From contig CP027224.1 of the NCBI GenBank assembly GCA_002973635.1, forward strand, positions 5,258,001 to 5,322,000: a DNA stretch of 64,000 nt, written 5' to 3'. Positions 8,946 through 18,145 of the stretch are shown in pieces; within the stretch, counting starts at the first letter, position 1, and every line of letters begins with the position of its first letter. Made by a program: the position numbers and the translations under genes. The notes beneath the pieces were generated by a model. That model was given only the letters and a program-made list of their open reading frames with translations, was not told the origin of the DNA and ran no database searches. The DNA is from Lysinibacillus sp. B2A1. Lineage in GTDB: Bacteria; Bacillota; Bacilli; Bacillales_A; Planococcaceae.

Positions 8946-9851
8946 TTAAACTAGTGTTTCTCCGAATAAAGAACCCATTAATGCAACAGCAACATTAGCC
9001 GTTGTATTTTTTTCATCTAAAATCGGATTTACTTCAACAAATTCAGCAGATGTCAACATACCCGATTCTTGTAACATTTCCATAGCTAAATGACTTTCAC
9101 GATACGTAATTCCCCCTGGAACAGGTGTCCCTACTCCTGGCGTATAAAGTGGATCCAGACCATCTAAATCAAGTGATAAGTGCAAGCCATCAACATTTCG
9201 TTCTTTTAAATAGCTAAGAGCATCTTCCATTACACGCGTCATACCAAGGCGATCAATTTCATGCATTGTATATACCTTAATGCCTTGTTGACGAATAAGT
9301 TCACGTTCACCTGAGTCTACAGATCGTGCTCCAATAATGATAACATTCTCAGGTTTAATTTTTGGCGCAAAGTCACGAATTCTGACTAAGCGATCATGAC
9401 CAAGTCCGATGCTTACAGCCAAAGGCATACCATGTATATTGCCAGAAGGTGTTGTCTCAGGTGTATTTAAATCAGCATGTGCATCATACCAAATAACACC
9501 TAGGTTTTTGTAATGCTCTCCAAGCCCAGCTAGTGTCCCAATAGCAATACTATGATCTCCACCAAATACTAGCGGGAACTTTTTCTGCTCTAATACTTCG
9601 TGTACATTATTTGCTAAAGCTGTACTAACATCAATTACTTCCTCTAAATTGAGTAGTTTCTCATCTACAATAGCATTTTTAAGTGTTTGACTAACACGGA
9701 TATCCCCTAGATCCTGTACCTTATGACCAATCGCCTCTAAGCGTTCCACAACTCCTGCGTAACGGATCGCACTTGGCCCCATGTCTACGCCTCTACGTGC
9801 TTGCCCATAATCAGTTGGAACTCCAATAATAGAAATATTAAGTTTATTCAT
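8946..9851 (-). CDS. rocF: arginase
   Basis: Hydrolyses arginine to ornithine and urea in the cytosol. The start MNKLNISIIGVPTDYGQ at 9851 follows AAAGGGG and gives 301 residues, the normal length. Manganese ligands are visible in GGDHS, DAHADLNTP and SLDLDGLDP. The gene sits alone, upstream of sigW in the same orientation and close to it, but with a separate promoter region for sigW between them. Presence of arginase and not a full roc cluster suggests arginine use as a nitrogen source. Confidence 0.96.
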   Translation of the reverse strand: MNKLNISIIGVPTDYGQARRGVDMGPSAIRYAGVVERLEAIGHKVQDLGDIRVSQTLKNAIVDEKLLNLEEVIDVSTALANNVHEVLEQKKFPLVFGGDHSIAIGTLAGLGEHYKNLGVIWYDAHADLNTPETTPSGNIHGMPLAVSIGLGHDRLVRIRDFAPKIKPENVIIIGARSVDSGERELIRQQGIKVYTMHEIDRLGMTRVMEDALSYLKERNVDGLHLSLDLDGLDPLYTPGVGTPVPGGITYRESHLAMEMLQESGMLTSAEFVEVNPILDEKNTTANVAVALMGSLFGETLV

Positions 9852-9952
9852 CTTTTCATACCCCTTTCTAGTTGTAAGACTATTGTAAATCCTATATCTA
9901 CCTTGGCTCAACCTAACATGTTCCTGCATATTTATGCAACATTCATAAACAT

Positions 9953-9985
9953 AAAAAAATCTCCTACTGTTTTCAGTAAGAGATT
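9953..9985 (-). terminator. terminator of the tRNA operon
   Basis: AATCTCCTACTG (9958-9969), loop TTTT, CAGTAAGAGATT (9974-9985) with one mismatch, followed on the minus strand by a run of seven U. It ends the tRNA transcript. Confidence 0.85.
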
Positions 9986-10035
9986 AGTATCTGTAGTTAA
10001 TGTAACACTTTTTAAATATTTTATACTAAGAAAAG

Positions 10036-10108
10036 TGAGCCATGAAGGACTCGAACCTTCGACCCTCTGATTAAAAGTCAGATGCTCTACCAACTGAGCT
10101 AATGGCTC
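10036..10108 (-). tRNA. tRNA-Lys (UUU)
   Basis: Cloverleaf with acceptor arm GAGCCAT/ATGGCTC, D-loop AGCTCAGTTGGTAGAGC, anticodon loop CTTTTAA giving anticodon UUU, and GGTTCGAGTCC T-arm. The terminal CCA is not encoded. Confidence 0.97.
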
Positions 10109-10121
10109 ATAAAAAGAAAAA

Positions 10122-10196
10122 TGGCTGGGGTACTAGGATTCGAACCTAGGCATGACGGAATCAAAATCCGTTGCCTTACCGCTTGGCTATACCCCA
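10122..10196 (-). tRNA. tRNA-Gln (UUG)
   Basis: Acceptor TGGGGTA/TACCCCA, anticodon stem ACGGA/TCCGT with loop TTTTGAT, anticodon UUG, T-arm GGTTCGAATCC. CCA is encoded. Confidence 0.97.
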
Positions 10197-10210
10197 ATCA
10201 TGTATAAAAC

Positions 10211-10294
10211 TGGTGGAGGGGGACGGATTCGAACCGCCGAACCCTAAGGAGCGGATTTACAGTCCGCCGCGTTTAGCCACTTCGCTACCCCTCC
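10211..10294 (-). tRNA. tRNA-Tyr (GUA)
   Basis: Class II tRNA with a long variable arm, 84 bases including encoded CCA. Acceptor GGAGGGG/CCCCTCC, anticodon loop CTGTAAA, anticodon GUA. Confidence 0.97.
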
Positions 10295-10308
10295 GAAATA
10301 ACACTATA

Positions 10309-10384
10309 TGGTGGAGGATGACGGGCTCGAACCGCCGACCCTCTGCTTGTAAGGCAGATGCTCTCCCAGCTGAGCTAATCCTCC
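10309..10384 (-). tRNA. tRNA-Val (UAC)
   Basis: Acceptor GGAGGAT/ATCCTCC, anticodon loop CTTACAA, anticodon UAC, encoded CCA, 76 bases. Confidence 0.97.
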
Positions 10385-10455
10385 ATAAAAACAGGTGTTC
10401 ATTTCTTAACAGTTTATTTTCTTTTTAGCCTTTGCATTACTACAAAGCTTTAAAA

Positions 10456-10530
10456 TGGTGACCCCTACGGGATTCGAACCCGTGTTACCGCCGTGAAAGG
10501 GCGGTGTCTTAACCACTTGACCAAGGGGCC
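10456..10530 (-). tRNA. tRNA-Glu (UUC)
   Basis: Acceptor GGCCCCT/AGGGGTC with one wobble pair, anticodon loop CTTTCAC, anticodon UUC, encoded CCA, 75 bases. Confidence 0.97.
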
Positions 10531-10562
10531 ATTTTATTAATGTTCCAAACAAGACAAGATTT

Positions 10563-10591
10563 ATATTACCATTATTTCTTTCTTAATGCAA
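10563..10591 (-). promoter_or_regulatory. internal promoter before tRNA-Glu
   Basis: TTGCAT (10591-10586), 17-bp spacer, TAATAT (10568-10563) on the minus strand, in the 125-bp gap between the Asn and Glu tRNA genes. It would drive Glu-Val-Tyr-Gln-Lys. Confidence 0.55.
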
Positions 10592-10655
10592 TACTTTTTT
10601 TATATTTTCTTTTCTTTAACTATGTATAAATGCATCCTAAAAATAGGCAAAAAAA

Positions 10656-10732
10656 TGGCTCCGAAGGCAGGACTCGAACCTGCGACAACCTGATTAACAG
10701 TCAGGTGCTACTACCAACTGAGCTACTTCGGA
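10656..10732 (-). tRNA. tRNA-Asn (GUU)
   Basis: Acceptor TCCGAAG/CTTCGGA, anticodon loop CTGTTAA, anticodon GUU, T-arm GGTTCGAGTCC, encoded CCA, 77 bases. First gene of the tRNA operon. Confidence 0.97.
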
Positions 10733-10780
10733 ACAATGATATTCAATTAAGTTTTCTAAAAACGCTTAAGCACATTTATT

Positions 10781-10808
10781 ATTATAGCAAGCATTATAAA
10801 TTATGCAA
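10781..10808 (-). promoter_or_regulatory. tRNA operon promoter
   Basis: TTGCAT (10808-10803), 16-bp spacer ending TTGC, TATAAT (10786-10781) on the minus strand. The TGC before the perfect -10 gives an extended -10. Confidence 0.75.
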
Positions 10809-10997
10809 CACTTTTTATAAAAAATTTCATATTTTTTGTCGAATGGGTTAGTAGGAATCATCAAAAACCTAAATAGTTCTCTATTAAATCTAATATTTCT
10901 ATTTTGTGTATATAATATTCTTGCTGTATATTATTGTAATTGATAAAATATAAATAGTTTTATGAATTTTCTATTATTTTTGGGGAGGAATGTTCAA

Positions 10998-12575
10998 ATG
11001 GTTACAAACGATTTAATTGCACCAGAATTTTATAACATTACTGAGGAATTAGAGAAATTTTCTCAAGATAGTGAACGTCAAGCAATAAGATGGTTAAATA
11101 CTCAACAGGAGCGCCGAACTATTTCCTATTTAGAGCTTGTTCAAAAAATGAATCAATACGCGCATGCTTTTACGAAGAGGGGGCTTCAAAAAGGCGATCG
11201 TGTATTAGTCATTACTCCACGTCTACCTGAGGCATACTTTGTCTTCCTTGGCTGTCTAAAAGCTGGTATTGTTCCTATATCTTGCTCTGAGATGTTACGT
11301 GCAAGTGATTTAGAATATCGTATGGAGCACTCCTCTGCAAGTGCAGTGATTGCTTTTGAGGCATTCACGGGGGAAGTAGATCGCATTACTTCTTCTGTAG
11401 AGGCTTTAAATAATAAATTGGTTATCGGAACTGCTACTGGTAATTGGACGTCATTAAATGAATTAGCAAGCACGCAGCCAGACACATTTACTGCAGTTCC
11501 TACAAAACGCGACGACATGGCATTTCTTTCTTATACTTCTGGTACAACTGGTAAACCAAAGGGAGTCGTTCATTCACACGGCTGGGGATATGCACATATT
11601 CGCACAGCAGCTTCACAATGGCTTTGTGTACGTGAGGGTGATTTAGTATGGGCTACGGCAGCACCAGGATGGCAAAAATGGATTTGGAGTCCGTTTTTAT
11701 CCACTATAATGCTGGGTGCAACTGCATTTGTCTATCATGGCGGATTCGACGCAAAAACATATCTTCAACTACTTCAAGATGAAAAGATAAATGTATTATG
11801 TTGTACACCAACTGAATATCGTATTATTTCGAAAGTTGATAATTTAAAAGAATACAATCTATCATCATTGCGAAGCGCAGTTTCTGCTGGTGAACCATTA
11901 AATCGCCCAGTCATAGAAGCATTTATGAATCACTTTGGTCTTAAAGTCCGAGACGGCTATGGTCAAACGGAAAATACACTGTTAATTGGCACACTAGAGA
12001 ATACTGAATTACGTCCTGGTTCAATGGGTGTTCCAACTCCTGGTAATATTGTACGTATTGTAGACAATGAAGGTAATGAAGCATCTGTTGGGGAAGTTGG
12101 GGATATCGCTGTTCATAAGTCATCTCCTGCTTTATTTAAGGAATACTATCGTGAGCCTGAACGTACACAAGCTGCTTTCCGTGGCGATTGGTATATTACT
12201 GGTGACCAAGCCAAATGTGACGAGGATGGTTATTTTTGGTTTGAAGGTCGCGGAGATGACATCATCATCTCATCGGGCTATACAATTGGACCATTTGAAG
12301 TAGAGGATGCTTTGAATAAACACGAGGCTGTACAAGAATGTGCTGTTGTAGCAGCACCAGATGAAATCCGAGGAAATATCGTGAAAGCCTTTGTTATTTT
12401 ACGAGAAGCCTTTAGAGACCGTGATGAAGAAGAATTAACTAAAGAGCTTCAGGAGCACGTTAAGGCATTAACAGCGCCTTATAAATACCCTCGTAGCATT
12501 GTCTTTATCGATGAATTACCTAAAACTACTTCTGGTAAGATTCGACGTGTAGAACTACGAACAGTAACTGTTTAA
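10998..12575 (+). CDS. medium-chain/acetyl-type acyl-CoA synthetase (AMP-forming)
   Basis: Activates a carboxylic acid with ATP and CoA through an acyl-adenylate. It has 525 residues from the ATG at 10998, chosen because GGGGAGGA lies eight bases upstream; a longer frame to 10962 is unsupported. The P-loop-like SYTSGTTGKPKGV (about 180), DGYGQTEN, GDWYITGD and the C-terminal catalytic Lys motif PKTTSGKIRR are intact. Overall it resembles the MACS/MbcS subgroup that uses short, branched or medium-chain acids; the exact acid cannot be told. It is monocistronic and transcribed away from the tRNA operon. Confidence 0.88.
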   Translation: MVTNDLIAPEFYNITEELEKFSQDSERQAIRWLNTQQERRTISYLELVQKMNQYAHAFTKRGLQKGDRVLVITPRLPEAYFVFLGCLKAGIVPISCSEMLRASDLEYRMEHSSASAVIAFEAFTGEVDRITSSVEALNNKLVIGTATGNWTSLNELASTQPDTFTAVPTKRDDMAFLSYTSGTTGKPKGVVHSHGWGYAHIRTAASQWLCVREGDLVWATAAPGWQKWIWSPFLSTIMLGATAFVYHGGFDAKTYLQLLQDEKINVLCCTPTEYRIISKVDNLKEYNLSSLRSAVSAGEPLNRPVIEAFMNHFGLKVRDGYGQTENTLLIGTLENTELRPGSMGVPTPGNIVRIVDNEGNEASVGEVGDIAVHKSSPALFKEYYREPERTQAAFRGDWYITGDQAKCDEDGYFWFEGRGDDIIISSGYTIGPFEVEDALNKHEAVQECAVVAAPDEIRGNIVKAFVILREAFRDRDEEELTKELQEHVKALTAPYKYPRSIVFIDELPKTTSGKIRRVELRTVTV

Positions 12576-12722
12576 AATAATTTAATCATGCACTGCAGTT
12601 GCTTAAATAATCATGGGACTGCTCTTTTTATAGACTGAGTTCCTCTCATTATAGTACTAGATCAGGTGCTTAGATATCCCAGTAAAGCTACTACCATTGC
12701 ATTGTATCCAGCAAAAAATTAA

Positions 12723-12774
12723 AAGAGACATTTCATACCAGGGCTATATGGATTATGCTGGTGAAATGTCTCTT
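12723..12774. terminator. bidirectional terminator after the acyl-CoA synthetase gene
   Basis: AAGAGACATTTCA (12723-12735) pairs perfectly with TGAAATGTCTCTT (12762-12774), and CCAG/CTGG extends the stem. T-rich sequence follows on both strands. It ends immediately before the left inverted repeat of the IS element. Confidence 0.8.
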
Positions 12775-12799
12775 ATTCTTTTGGTTTTTGGACATAAAA

Positions 12800-13045
12800 C
12801 AATCATGAGCTTTCTTCTCCCAACCCTGGCATGAAAATAAGTTCCTCCTGTCCATAATGCTAGTGACACAAACGGGATGTAAGACGCGGCTTTTTTTGGT
12901 GGCTTAGACCCTGGGCATAAAACTGTTTGAGTGAATTTGGTGTTCAACCCTTTGTTAGCTCCACTTGATAGTAGGATGACTACGTACAGAAAAATGCTTA
13001 TTTTCAAATTCACTCACTGTTTGTGATCTTTATTGTTTGGAGTGA
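12800..13045 (+). ncRNA. candidate bridge RNA region of the IS110 element
   Basis: The non-coding left part of the element contains a perfect 12-bp inverted pair, TGAGTGAATTTG (12928-12939) and CAAATTCACTCA (13005-13016), enclosing a 65-nt loop, plus the repeated motif GCATAAAAC/ACATAAAAC. IS110 recombinases are known to be guided by a structured bridge RNA from the region upstream of the transposase. That this stretch is such an RNA is inference from position and folding; boundaries are guesses. Confidence 0.5.
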
Positions 13046-13050
13046 TTTTT

Positions 13051-14190
13051 ATGGAGGTATTTATTAAGAATTGTGCAGGCTTAGATGTGCATTCTGAGAC
13101 AATTGTTGCTTGCGTTTTAAAAGGGAGACACGAAAACGAAGTATATCAAGAAATAGAAACTTTCCCTACGCTCACGAAAGATTTGTTTCGTCTATTGAAA
13201 TGGTTAGAAAGCCATGAAGTTACACATATTGCGATGGAGAGTACGGGTGTGTATTGGAAACCTGTATTTAATATTTTGGAGGACTTTTTTGATATTACAC
13301 TTGCGAATGCCCAACGAATCAAAAACGTTCCTGGCAGAAAAACAGACGTTTCAGATGCAGAATGGATTGCGAAGTTATTACGTCATGGCTTGATTGAAAA
13401 GAGTTTTGTTCCACCCGTGGAGATTCGAGAACTCAGAGATTTAACAAGACTTCGGAAAAAGTGGATTGGCCATTTAACTTCTGAAAAGAATCGCATTCAA
13501 AAAGTATTAGAAAGTTCAAATGTCAAACTAAGTACTGTGATTTCAGATGTATTTGGCGTATCCGGGCGTAAATTACTAAATCGATTAATTGAACAAGGTT
13601 ATGTAGATGAAGCCGATGTCGAAAAGAATATTCATGGAAGGTTAGCCCCTAAAAAACAATTGATTACCGATTCTTTATTTGGAACACTCAATGAACATCA
13701 AATATTTCTTATTCGCCAATCTTGGCGACACATTGAATATTTGGAGTCATTGGTTTTAGAAATTGAAGAACGGATTAATCAACTATTACAAAATTATCAT
13801 GAAGAACTTCAATTATTAATGACAATTCCAGGTATAAAAAAAGATACTGCCGCAGTTATCATTGCAGAAATTGGTGTAAACATGAATCAGTTTCCCACAT
13901 CACAACACCTTGCTTCATGGGCAGGCGTATCTCCTGGTAATCATGAGAGTGCAGGAAAAAGAAAAAGTACGCGTTCTATTAAGGGAAATCCACACATTAA
14001 ATCGGCCATGTGTGAGGCAGCTTGGGCAGTTTCAAGAAGTCGAAATCGTTGGTTAGCGAACAAATATTGGTCACTCGCAGCACGAAGAGGCAAGAAAAAA
14101 GCACTCGTTGCGATTTCGCATCGAATGCTTCGAATTATTTACTCCATGCTACTGAACAAGGAGCCATATAAAGAACCACAATTGGTTTAG
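13051..14190 (+). CDS. IS110-family transposase (DEDD recombinase)
   Basis: A 379-residue recombinase from the ATG at 13051, which follows TTGGAGTG. The N-terminal RuvC-like DEDD domain shows GLDVHS, ESTGVYW and KTDVSDAEW, supplying the acidic residues. The C-terminal Transposase_20 domain shows MTIPGIKKDTAA and LASWAGVSPG with the catalytic Ser region. The reading frame is intact, so the element may be active. Confidence 0.95.
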   Translation: MEVFIKNCAGLDVHSETIVACVLKGRHENEVYQEIETFPTLTKDLFRLLKWLESHEVTHIAMESTGVYWKPVFNILEDFFDITLANAQRIKNVPGRKTDVSDAEWIAKLLRHGLIEKSFVPPVEIRELRDLTRLRKKWIGHLTSEKNRIQKVLESSNVKLSTVISDVFGVSGRKLLNRLIEQGYVDEADVEKNIHGRLAPKKQLITDSLFGTLNEHQIFLIRQSWRHIEYLESLVLEIEERINQLLQNYHEELQLLMTIPGIKKDTAAVIIAEIGVNMNQFPTSQHLASWAGVSPGNHESAGKRKSTRSIKGNPHIKSAMCEAAWAVSRSRNRWLANKYWSLAARRGKKKALVAISHRMLRIIYSMLLNKEPYKEPQLV

Positions 14191-14332
14191 TTTAACCAAA
14201 AACCAAAAGTTATAAACCAAGATACCTTCGGACAGGTACCTTTGCTTTCTCATTGGCTTTTTTCGTTATTTATAGAATGACCTAGTCCACTTAATAATAT
14301 TCAAAAAACAAAGACATTATTTATTTTCACAG

Positions 14333-14365
14333 AAAAAAGCCACTACTGAGTTTGTCAGCAGCGAC
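14333..14365 (-). terminator. rRNA operon terminator
   Basis: On the minus strand GTCGCTGCTGA and TCAGTAGTGGC (14365-14339) pair with two wobbles and are followed by six U. It lies directly after 5S rRNA. Confidence 0.8.
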
Positions 14366-14372
14366 TTTTTGC

Positions 14373-14488
14373 GCCTAGCGATGTCCTACTCTCACAGGGG
14401 GAAGCCCCCAACTACCATCGGCGCTAAAGAGCTTAACTTCCGTGTTCGGTATGGGAACGGGTGTGACCTCTTTGCCATCATCACTAGA
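14373..14488 (-). rRNA. 5S ribosomal RNA
   Basis: Contains the conserved 5S block GAGGTCACACCCGTTCCCAT, then CCGAACACGGAAGTTAAGC and TGAGAGTAGGAC, about 116 nt, with pairing ends GTCTAGTGAT and ATCGCTAGGC. It appears complete. Confidence 0.95.
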
Positions 14489-14677
14489 CTATTTTCGGCT
14501 TTCAATATACATCGCATTTCTTCGTCAGCTTCTGTCGTTCAGTCAGTCACGTACTTGAGTACGCTCCTTCTCTCTCTCCATTGCTTCCTCGAACTACTCG
14601 TATCTTGAAACCCTTATATGAAAGTTGTTGTTCTTTCAAAACTGGATAAACGGCGCATTGAATGCTTCAAACATGTT

Positions 14678-15594
<917 letters not shown>

Positions 15595-15766
15595 AAGAAA
15601 TTTGATTAGCTCAAATTGTTTTGCTGGCATCAATTTTGATGTCCATAATTTTTATCTCGTTCACTAGCATAAGTTAGCTACTAAAAACTTTATTGATTAC
15701 GTTTTGCTTGTTCAGTTTTCAAGGTTCATTTTTTAATTTGTCGCGTCATCTCTTGGCGACTTATAC

Positions 15767-15796
15767 ATAATAACATCGATTATTCATGAAAGTCAA
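15767..15796 (-). promoter_or_regulatory. rRNA operon promoter and leader
   Basis: TTGACT (15796-15791), 18-bp spacer, TATTAT (15772-15767) on the minus strand. The leader downstream has the inverted GTCGC/GCGAC pair and the CTTGAAAACTGAAC block typical of Bacillales pre-16S leaders. Confidence 0.65.
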
Positions 15797-15861
15797 CACT
15801 AAATCATAAGTTTTTTTAAGAAGTTTATTTTTCTCTTTAATATTTTAGAAACGAGGTTGTT

Positions 15862-16521
15862 ATGATGGTTCGTAAAACGTTGATTTCATTGCTTTTCATC
15901 GTAATACTATTTGTTTTTATAAAGCCAATAAACTCAACTATGATTTCTGTATTTAATATCGCTGATGCTCCAGCAGTTGTAACAAAAGGACATTACGGTA
16001 CATCCCTTGTTGTCGAAATTTCTTTCTCTGATGAAGCACTAATGGACTGGCTTAACACTGTGAAAGAACCTTATCCACTCTTATTGCTAGATCCTGCTTG
16101 GATTAAACGATCACCGGAACATTTAAAAATCATTCAAAAGCGGAAACTGCCTACGGGATTATTAGGACCAGAGGATTCTACAGATGAACCTATAAATATG
16201 ACAACCATACAAAAAGATATCGCTATTTACGAAAAGTATTTAAAAGAAACACCACTTTGGTTTGCCACTCGCAATCACCAATATTCTCAGGATTTACAAA
16301 AGAACTTATTTCAACAGCAAATAAACATACTTTCTCCCTCTTTAATTTGGAAGGGCGAGAAAACACCTAAAATACAAAAAGGCGATTTTATTTTCGTCAT
16401 CTTACATCAAAACAATCCAATTACATTCAAAGATATAAATACTTTGCTACAACAAAATAAATTTATGTCCATCGAAGAAAATATATTTGGATATAAAGTT
16501 CAAACTAAAAAATCACCATAA
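15862..16521 (+). CDS. degenerate PdaB-like polysaccharide-deacetylase homologue
   Basis: A 219-residue exported or membrane-anchored protein (hydrophobic segment about 5-22). It holds the position and orientation of pdaB in Bacillus (next to kbaA, gerD, salA, cwlD and an rRNA operon). Short stretches parallel PdaB: SVFNI, DPAWIKRSPEHLKIIQK where PdaB has ASWAERHPDVVKKIIK, and KGDFIFVILH where it has KGDIVLLH. The catalytic TFDISWGD and metal-binding His motifs are not recognisable, so it is probably not an active deacetylase. The second ATG (15865) is slightly better spaced from GAGG. A structural or regulatory sporulation role is possible; homology is inferred from context and weak similarity. 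Confidence 0.7.
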   Translation: MMVRKTLISLLFIVILFVFIKPINSTMISVFNIADAPAVVTKGHYGTSLVVEISFSDEALMDWLNTVKEPYPLLLLDPAWIKRSPEHLKIIQKRKLPTGLLGPEDSTDEPINMTTIQKDIAIYEKYLKETPLWFATRNHQYSQDLQKNLFQQQINILSPSLIWKGEKTPKIQKGDFIFVILHQNNPITFKDINTLLQQNKFMSIEENIFGYKVQTKKSP

Positions 16522-16527
16522 AAAAAT

Positions 16528-16686
16528 GCCTCCAGAATTATCGAGGGCACTGAAAAACTAAAAAAAATTCACTTTTTTATATTAGAATTTTGTCTTTTGT
16601 TGGATTTGAAAACTTAAAAAAGTCGATTTGCATCACAATTTTTGTGGCAAATCGACTTTTTCAGTGCCCTCAGAATTATCGGAGGC
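16528..16686. terminator. convergent-gene terminator split by an insertion
   Basis: GCCTCC (16528-16533) and GGAGGC (16681-16686) are the two arms of what was a short bidirectional hairpin with loop AGAATTATC, between the plus-strand gene ending at 16521 and kbaA. The 129-bp element now occupies the loop. Confidence 0.7.
16543..16671. mobile_element. 129-bp MITE-like element with 15-bp terminal inverted repeats and 9-bp target duplication
   Basis: GAGGGCACTGAAAAA (16543-16557) is perfectly inverted at 16657-16671. AGAATTATC is directly repeated on both flanks (16534-16542 and 16672-16680). The interior is non-coding and holds another strong hairpin, AAAAAGTCGATTTGC pairing with GCAAATCGACTTTTT. 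This is the structure of a non-autonomous transposon; the parental IS is not in the window. Confidence 0.85.
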
Positions 16687-16693
16687 ATCTTTA

Positions 16694-17374
16694 TTATGCG
16701 TTTGCATTTTTAGCTTGTTCTCTACGTGCTTTACGGCGTGCTTCTAATTTTTGACGATCTTCATCGGATTTTGCATTATATTTGGGTAATACTAATAATT
16801 GATAGGCATTTACAGCAAGTAATGGAAATAGTAACAATGCGACATATTCGTTAATATTTTCATCACGCCCCATTAAAGCAATCGTCCATTCCAGCGTTGT
16901 AATGACAATCATAAAGAATAATGCGGAAATTAAAACGTGCTTTTTCCCCGTCATTTTTACTTTTTGAACTGCTGTTGCAACTGCTCCAAAAATTAAAACA
17001 ATTAATAATCCTAAATAAAATATCCAACTTTGGCCTTCTTTAATGCCTGGGACAAAGCGGAAGAATATAACGTCAAAAATAGTAATAGCAATTAATAATA
17101 ACTGAACCCAATTCCACAGCGTCAGTGTTCTGAAAATGTTAACCCCTACTTGATGAAGGGTTAAATAAGCAAAGAATCCTGCTTGTGCAATAACACTCAT
17201 CGTAAATCCTAAAAAGACCATCCATAAAAGCCCTGCTAAAAATTCTCCCCAATGACCATTTGTTATGTATGGTTGGAAGAAATCCCACCTAATAAACAAG
17301 CTACAAATTCCGTTGACAGCGCCTCCAACGAGCATTGCAAAAAAGAAAAACTTTGCCCAATTTCGTATCGTCAC
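16694..17374 (-). CDS. kbaA: KinB-signalling pathway activation protein KbaA
   Basis: Integral membrane protein of 226 residues with about six hydrophobic segments (13-30, 45-70, 85-110, 118-137, 145-163, 175-190) and a charged, Arg/Lys-rich C-terminal tail. The GTG start at 17374 follows GGGGGAC. In Bacillus, KbaA is needed for activation of the sporulation kinase KinB. Assignment rests on the membrane profile and the exact conserved position and orientation between gerD and the pdaB site. It is convergent with the gene at 15862. Confidence 0.88.
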   Translation of the reverse strand: MTIRNWAKFFFFAMLVGGAVNGICSLFIRWDFFQPYITNGHWGEFLAGLLWMVFLGFTMSVIAQAGFFAYLTLHQVGVNIFRTLTLWNWVQLLLIAITIFDVIFFRFVPGIKEGQSWIFYLGLLIVLIFGAVATAVQKVKMTGKKHVLISALFFMIVITTLEWTIALMGRDENINEYVALLLFPLLAVNAYQLLVLPKYNAKSDEDRQKLEARRKARREQAKNANA

Positions 17375-17424
17375 AACTAAAAGTCCCCCAATTTCTACAA
17401 TATATCTGTATTTATTTTAACAAT

Positions 17425-17454
17425 GCATTGTTAAAAAAGCTATTTCTCATCCTA
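17425..17454 (+). promoter_or_regulatory. possible sigma-G promoter of gerD
   Basis: GCATT (17425-17429), 18-bp spacer and CATCCTA (17448-17454) resemble the sigma-G forms GHATR and CATWHTA, each with one mismatch. gerD is known to be transcribed by forespore sigma-G. Weak support. Confidence 0.35.
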
Positions 17455-17526
17455 ACCAATACATAAAGTCATCGTAAATGTGAACAATAATTGAAAGAGT
17501 CTATCTATAGAAAGGACTGATAATCG

Positions 17527-18132
17527 ATGCGAAAATTTACCTTATTACTAATTCTAATGCTTTTTCTTTCTGCCTGTTCACAAGATAAAACCTCTACCAT
17601 GTCCTATGATGAAATAAAAAAAATTATGATTGACTCTTTACAAACCGAGGACGGTAAAAAGGCTTTACGACAGCTTTTAGAGGAGCCCAGCTTTCGCGAA
17701 TTACTGATTTTGGAGCATGAAGAAGTGAAGAAGGCTACCGAGGAAACCTTACTTTCTAAGGAAGCAGAAGATTTTTGGAAGAAAACATTCGAGGATCCAA
17801 AGTTTAAAGAAACTGTCGCTAAAAGTATGCAAAAGCAGCAACAGGATATTATGAAGGAATTAATCAAGGATCCCACTTTCCAAAAGGATATGGAGGCATT
17901 CTTTGGACAGCCTGATATGCAAAAGCAGTTAGAAACGATTCTAAAGTCTTCCAACATGAGAAAGCAAATGGAGGAAGTCGTAAAAGAAACGATTGAAAGT
18001 CCACTTATGCAAACAAAATGGCAGGAGCTTATTAAAAAAAGTGGCGGTGAAGCAACAGCAGCTTCTGGAAAAGATGAGAAAAAAGCAGGTGGCGGTGACG
18101 GCACTGACAAGGAACAAAATAATACCCAGTAA
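17527..18132 (+). CDS. gerD: spore germination lipoprotein GerD
   Basis: A 201-residue lipoprotein with a typical signal peptide and lipobox LSAC (Cys17). The mature part is a largely helical, charged region with repeating PxF/xxDxxxxF units (EPSFRELL, DPKFKETV, DPTFQKDM), then a low-complexity Gly/Lys tail. GerD organises nutrient germinant receptors into clusters in the inner spore membrane. Position between kbaA and salA is conserved. Confidence 0.93.
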   Translation: MRKFTLLLILMLFLSACSQDKTSTMSYDEIKKIMIDSLQTEDGKKALRQLLEEPSFRELLILEHEEVKKATEETLLSKEAEDFWKKTFEDPKFKETVAKSMQKQQQDIMKELIKDPTFQKDMEAFFGQPDMQKQLETILKSSNMRKQMEEVVKETIESPLMQTKWQELIKKSGGEATAASGKDEKKAGGGDGTDKEQNNTQ

Positions 18133-18145
18133 TTCTTTTATTTTA

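Larger units (their letters stand above)
12778..14209 (+). mobile_element. IS110-family insertion sequence with 14-bp inverted repeats
   Basis: CTTTTGGTTTTTGG (12778-12791) is exactly inverted as CCAAAAACCAAAAG (14196-14209), 6 bp beyond the transposase stop. The span of about 1.43 kb fits the family. The inverted repeats may be sub-terminal, so true ends may lie a few bases outside. The element has about 270 bp non-coding on the left and almost none on the right. It sits between the acyl-CoA synthetase terminator and the rRNA operon terminator and interrupts no gene. Confidence 0.8.

Noticed and set aside
10036..10732. tRNA cluster as an integration site
   Set aside because: No integrase, direct repeat of a tRNA 3' end or accessory gene is adjacent; the cluster looks like an ordinary operon.
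12753..13013. 86-codon minus-strand reading frame upstream of the IS110 transposase
   Set aside because: No ribosome binding site or recognisable domain; it spans the IS boundary, the inverted repeat and the candidate bridge-RNA stem, so it is not a gene.
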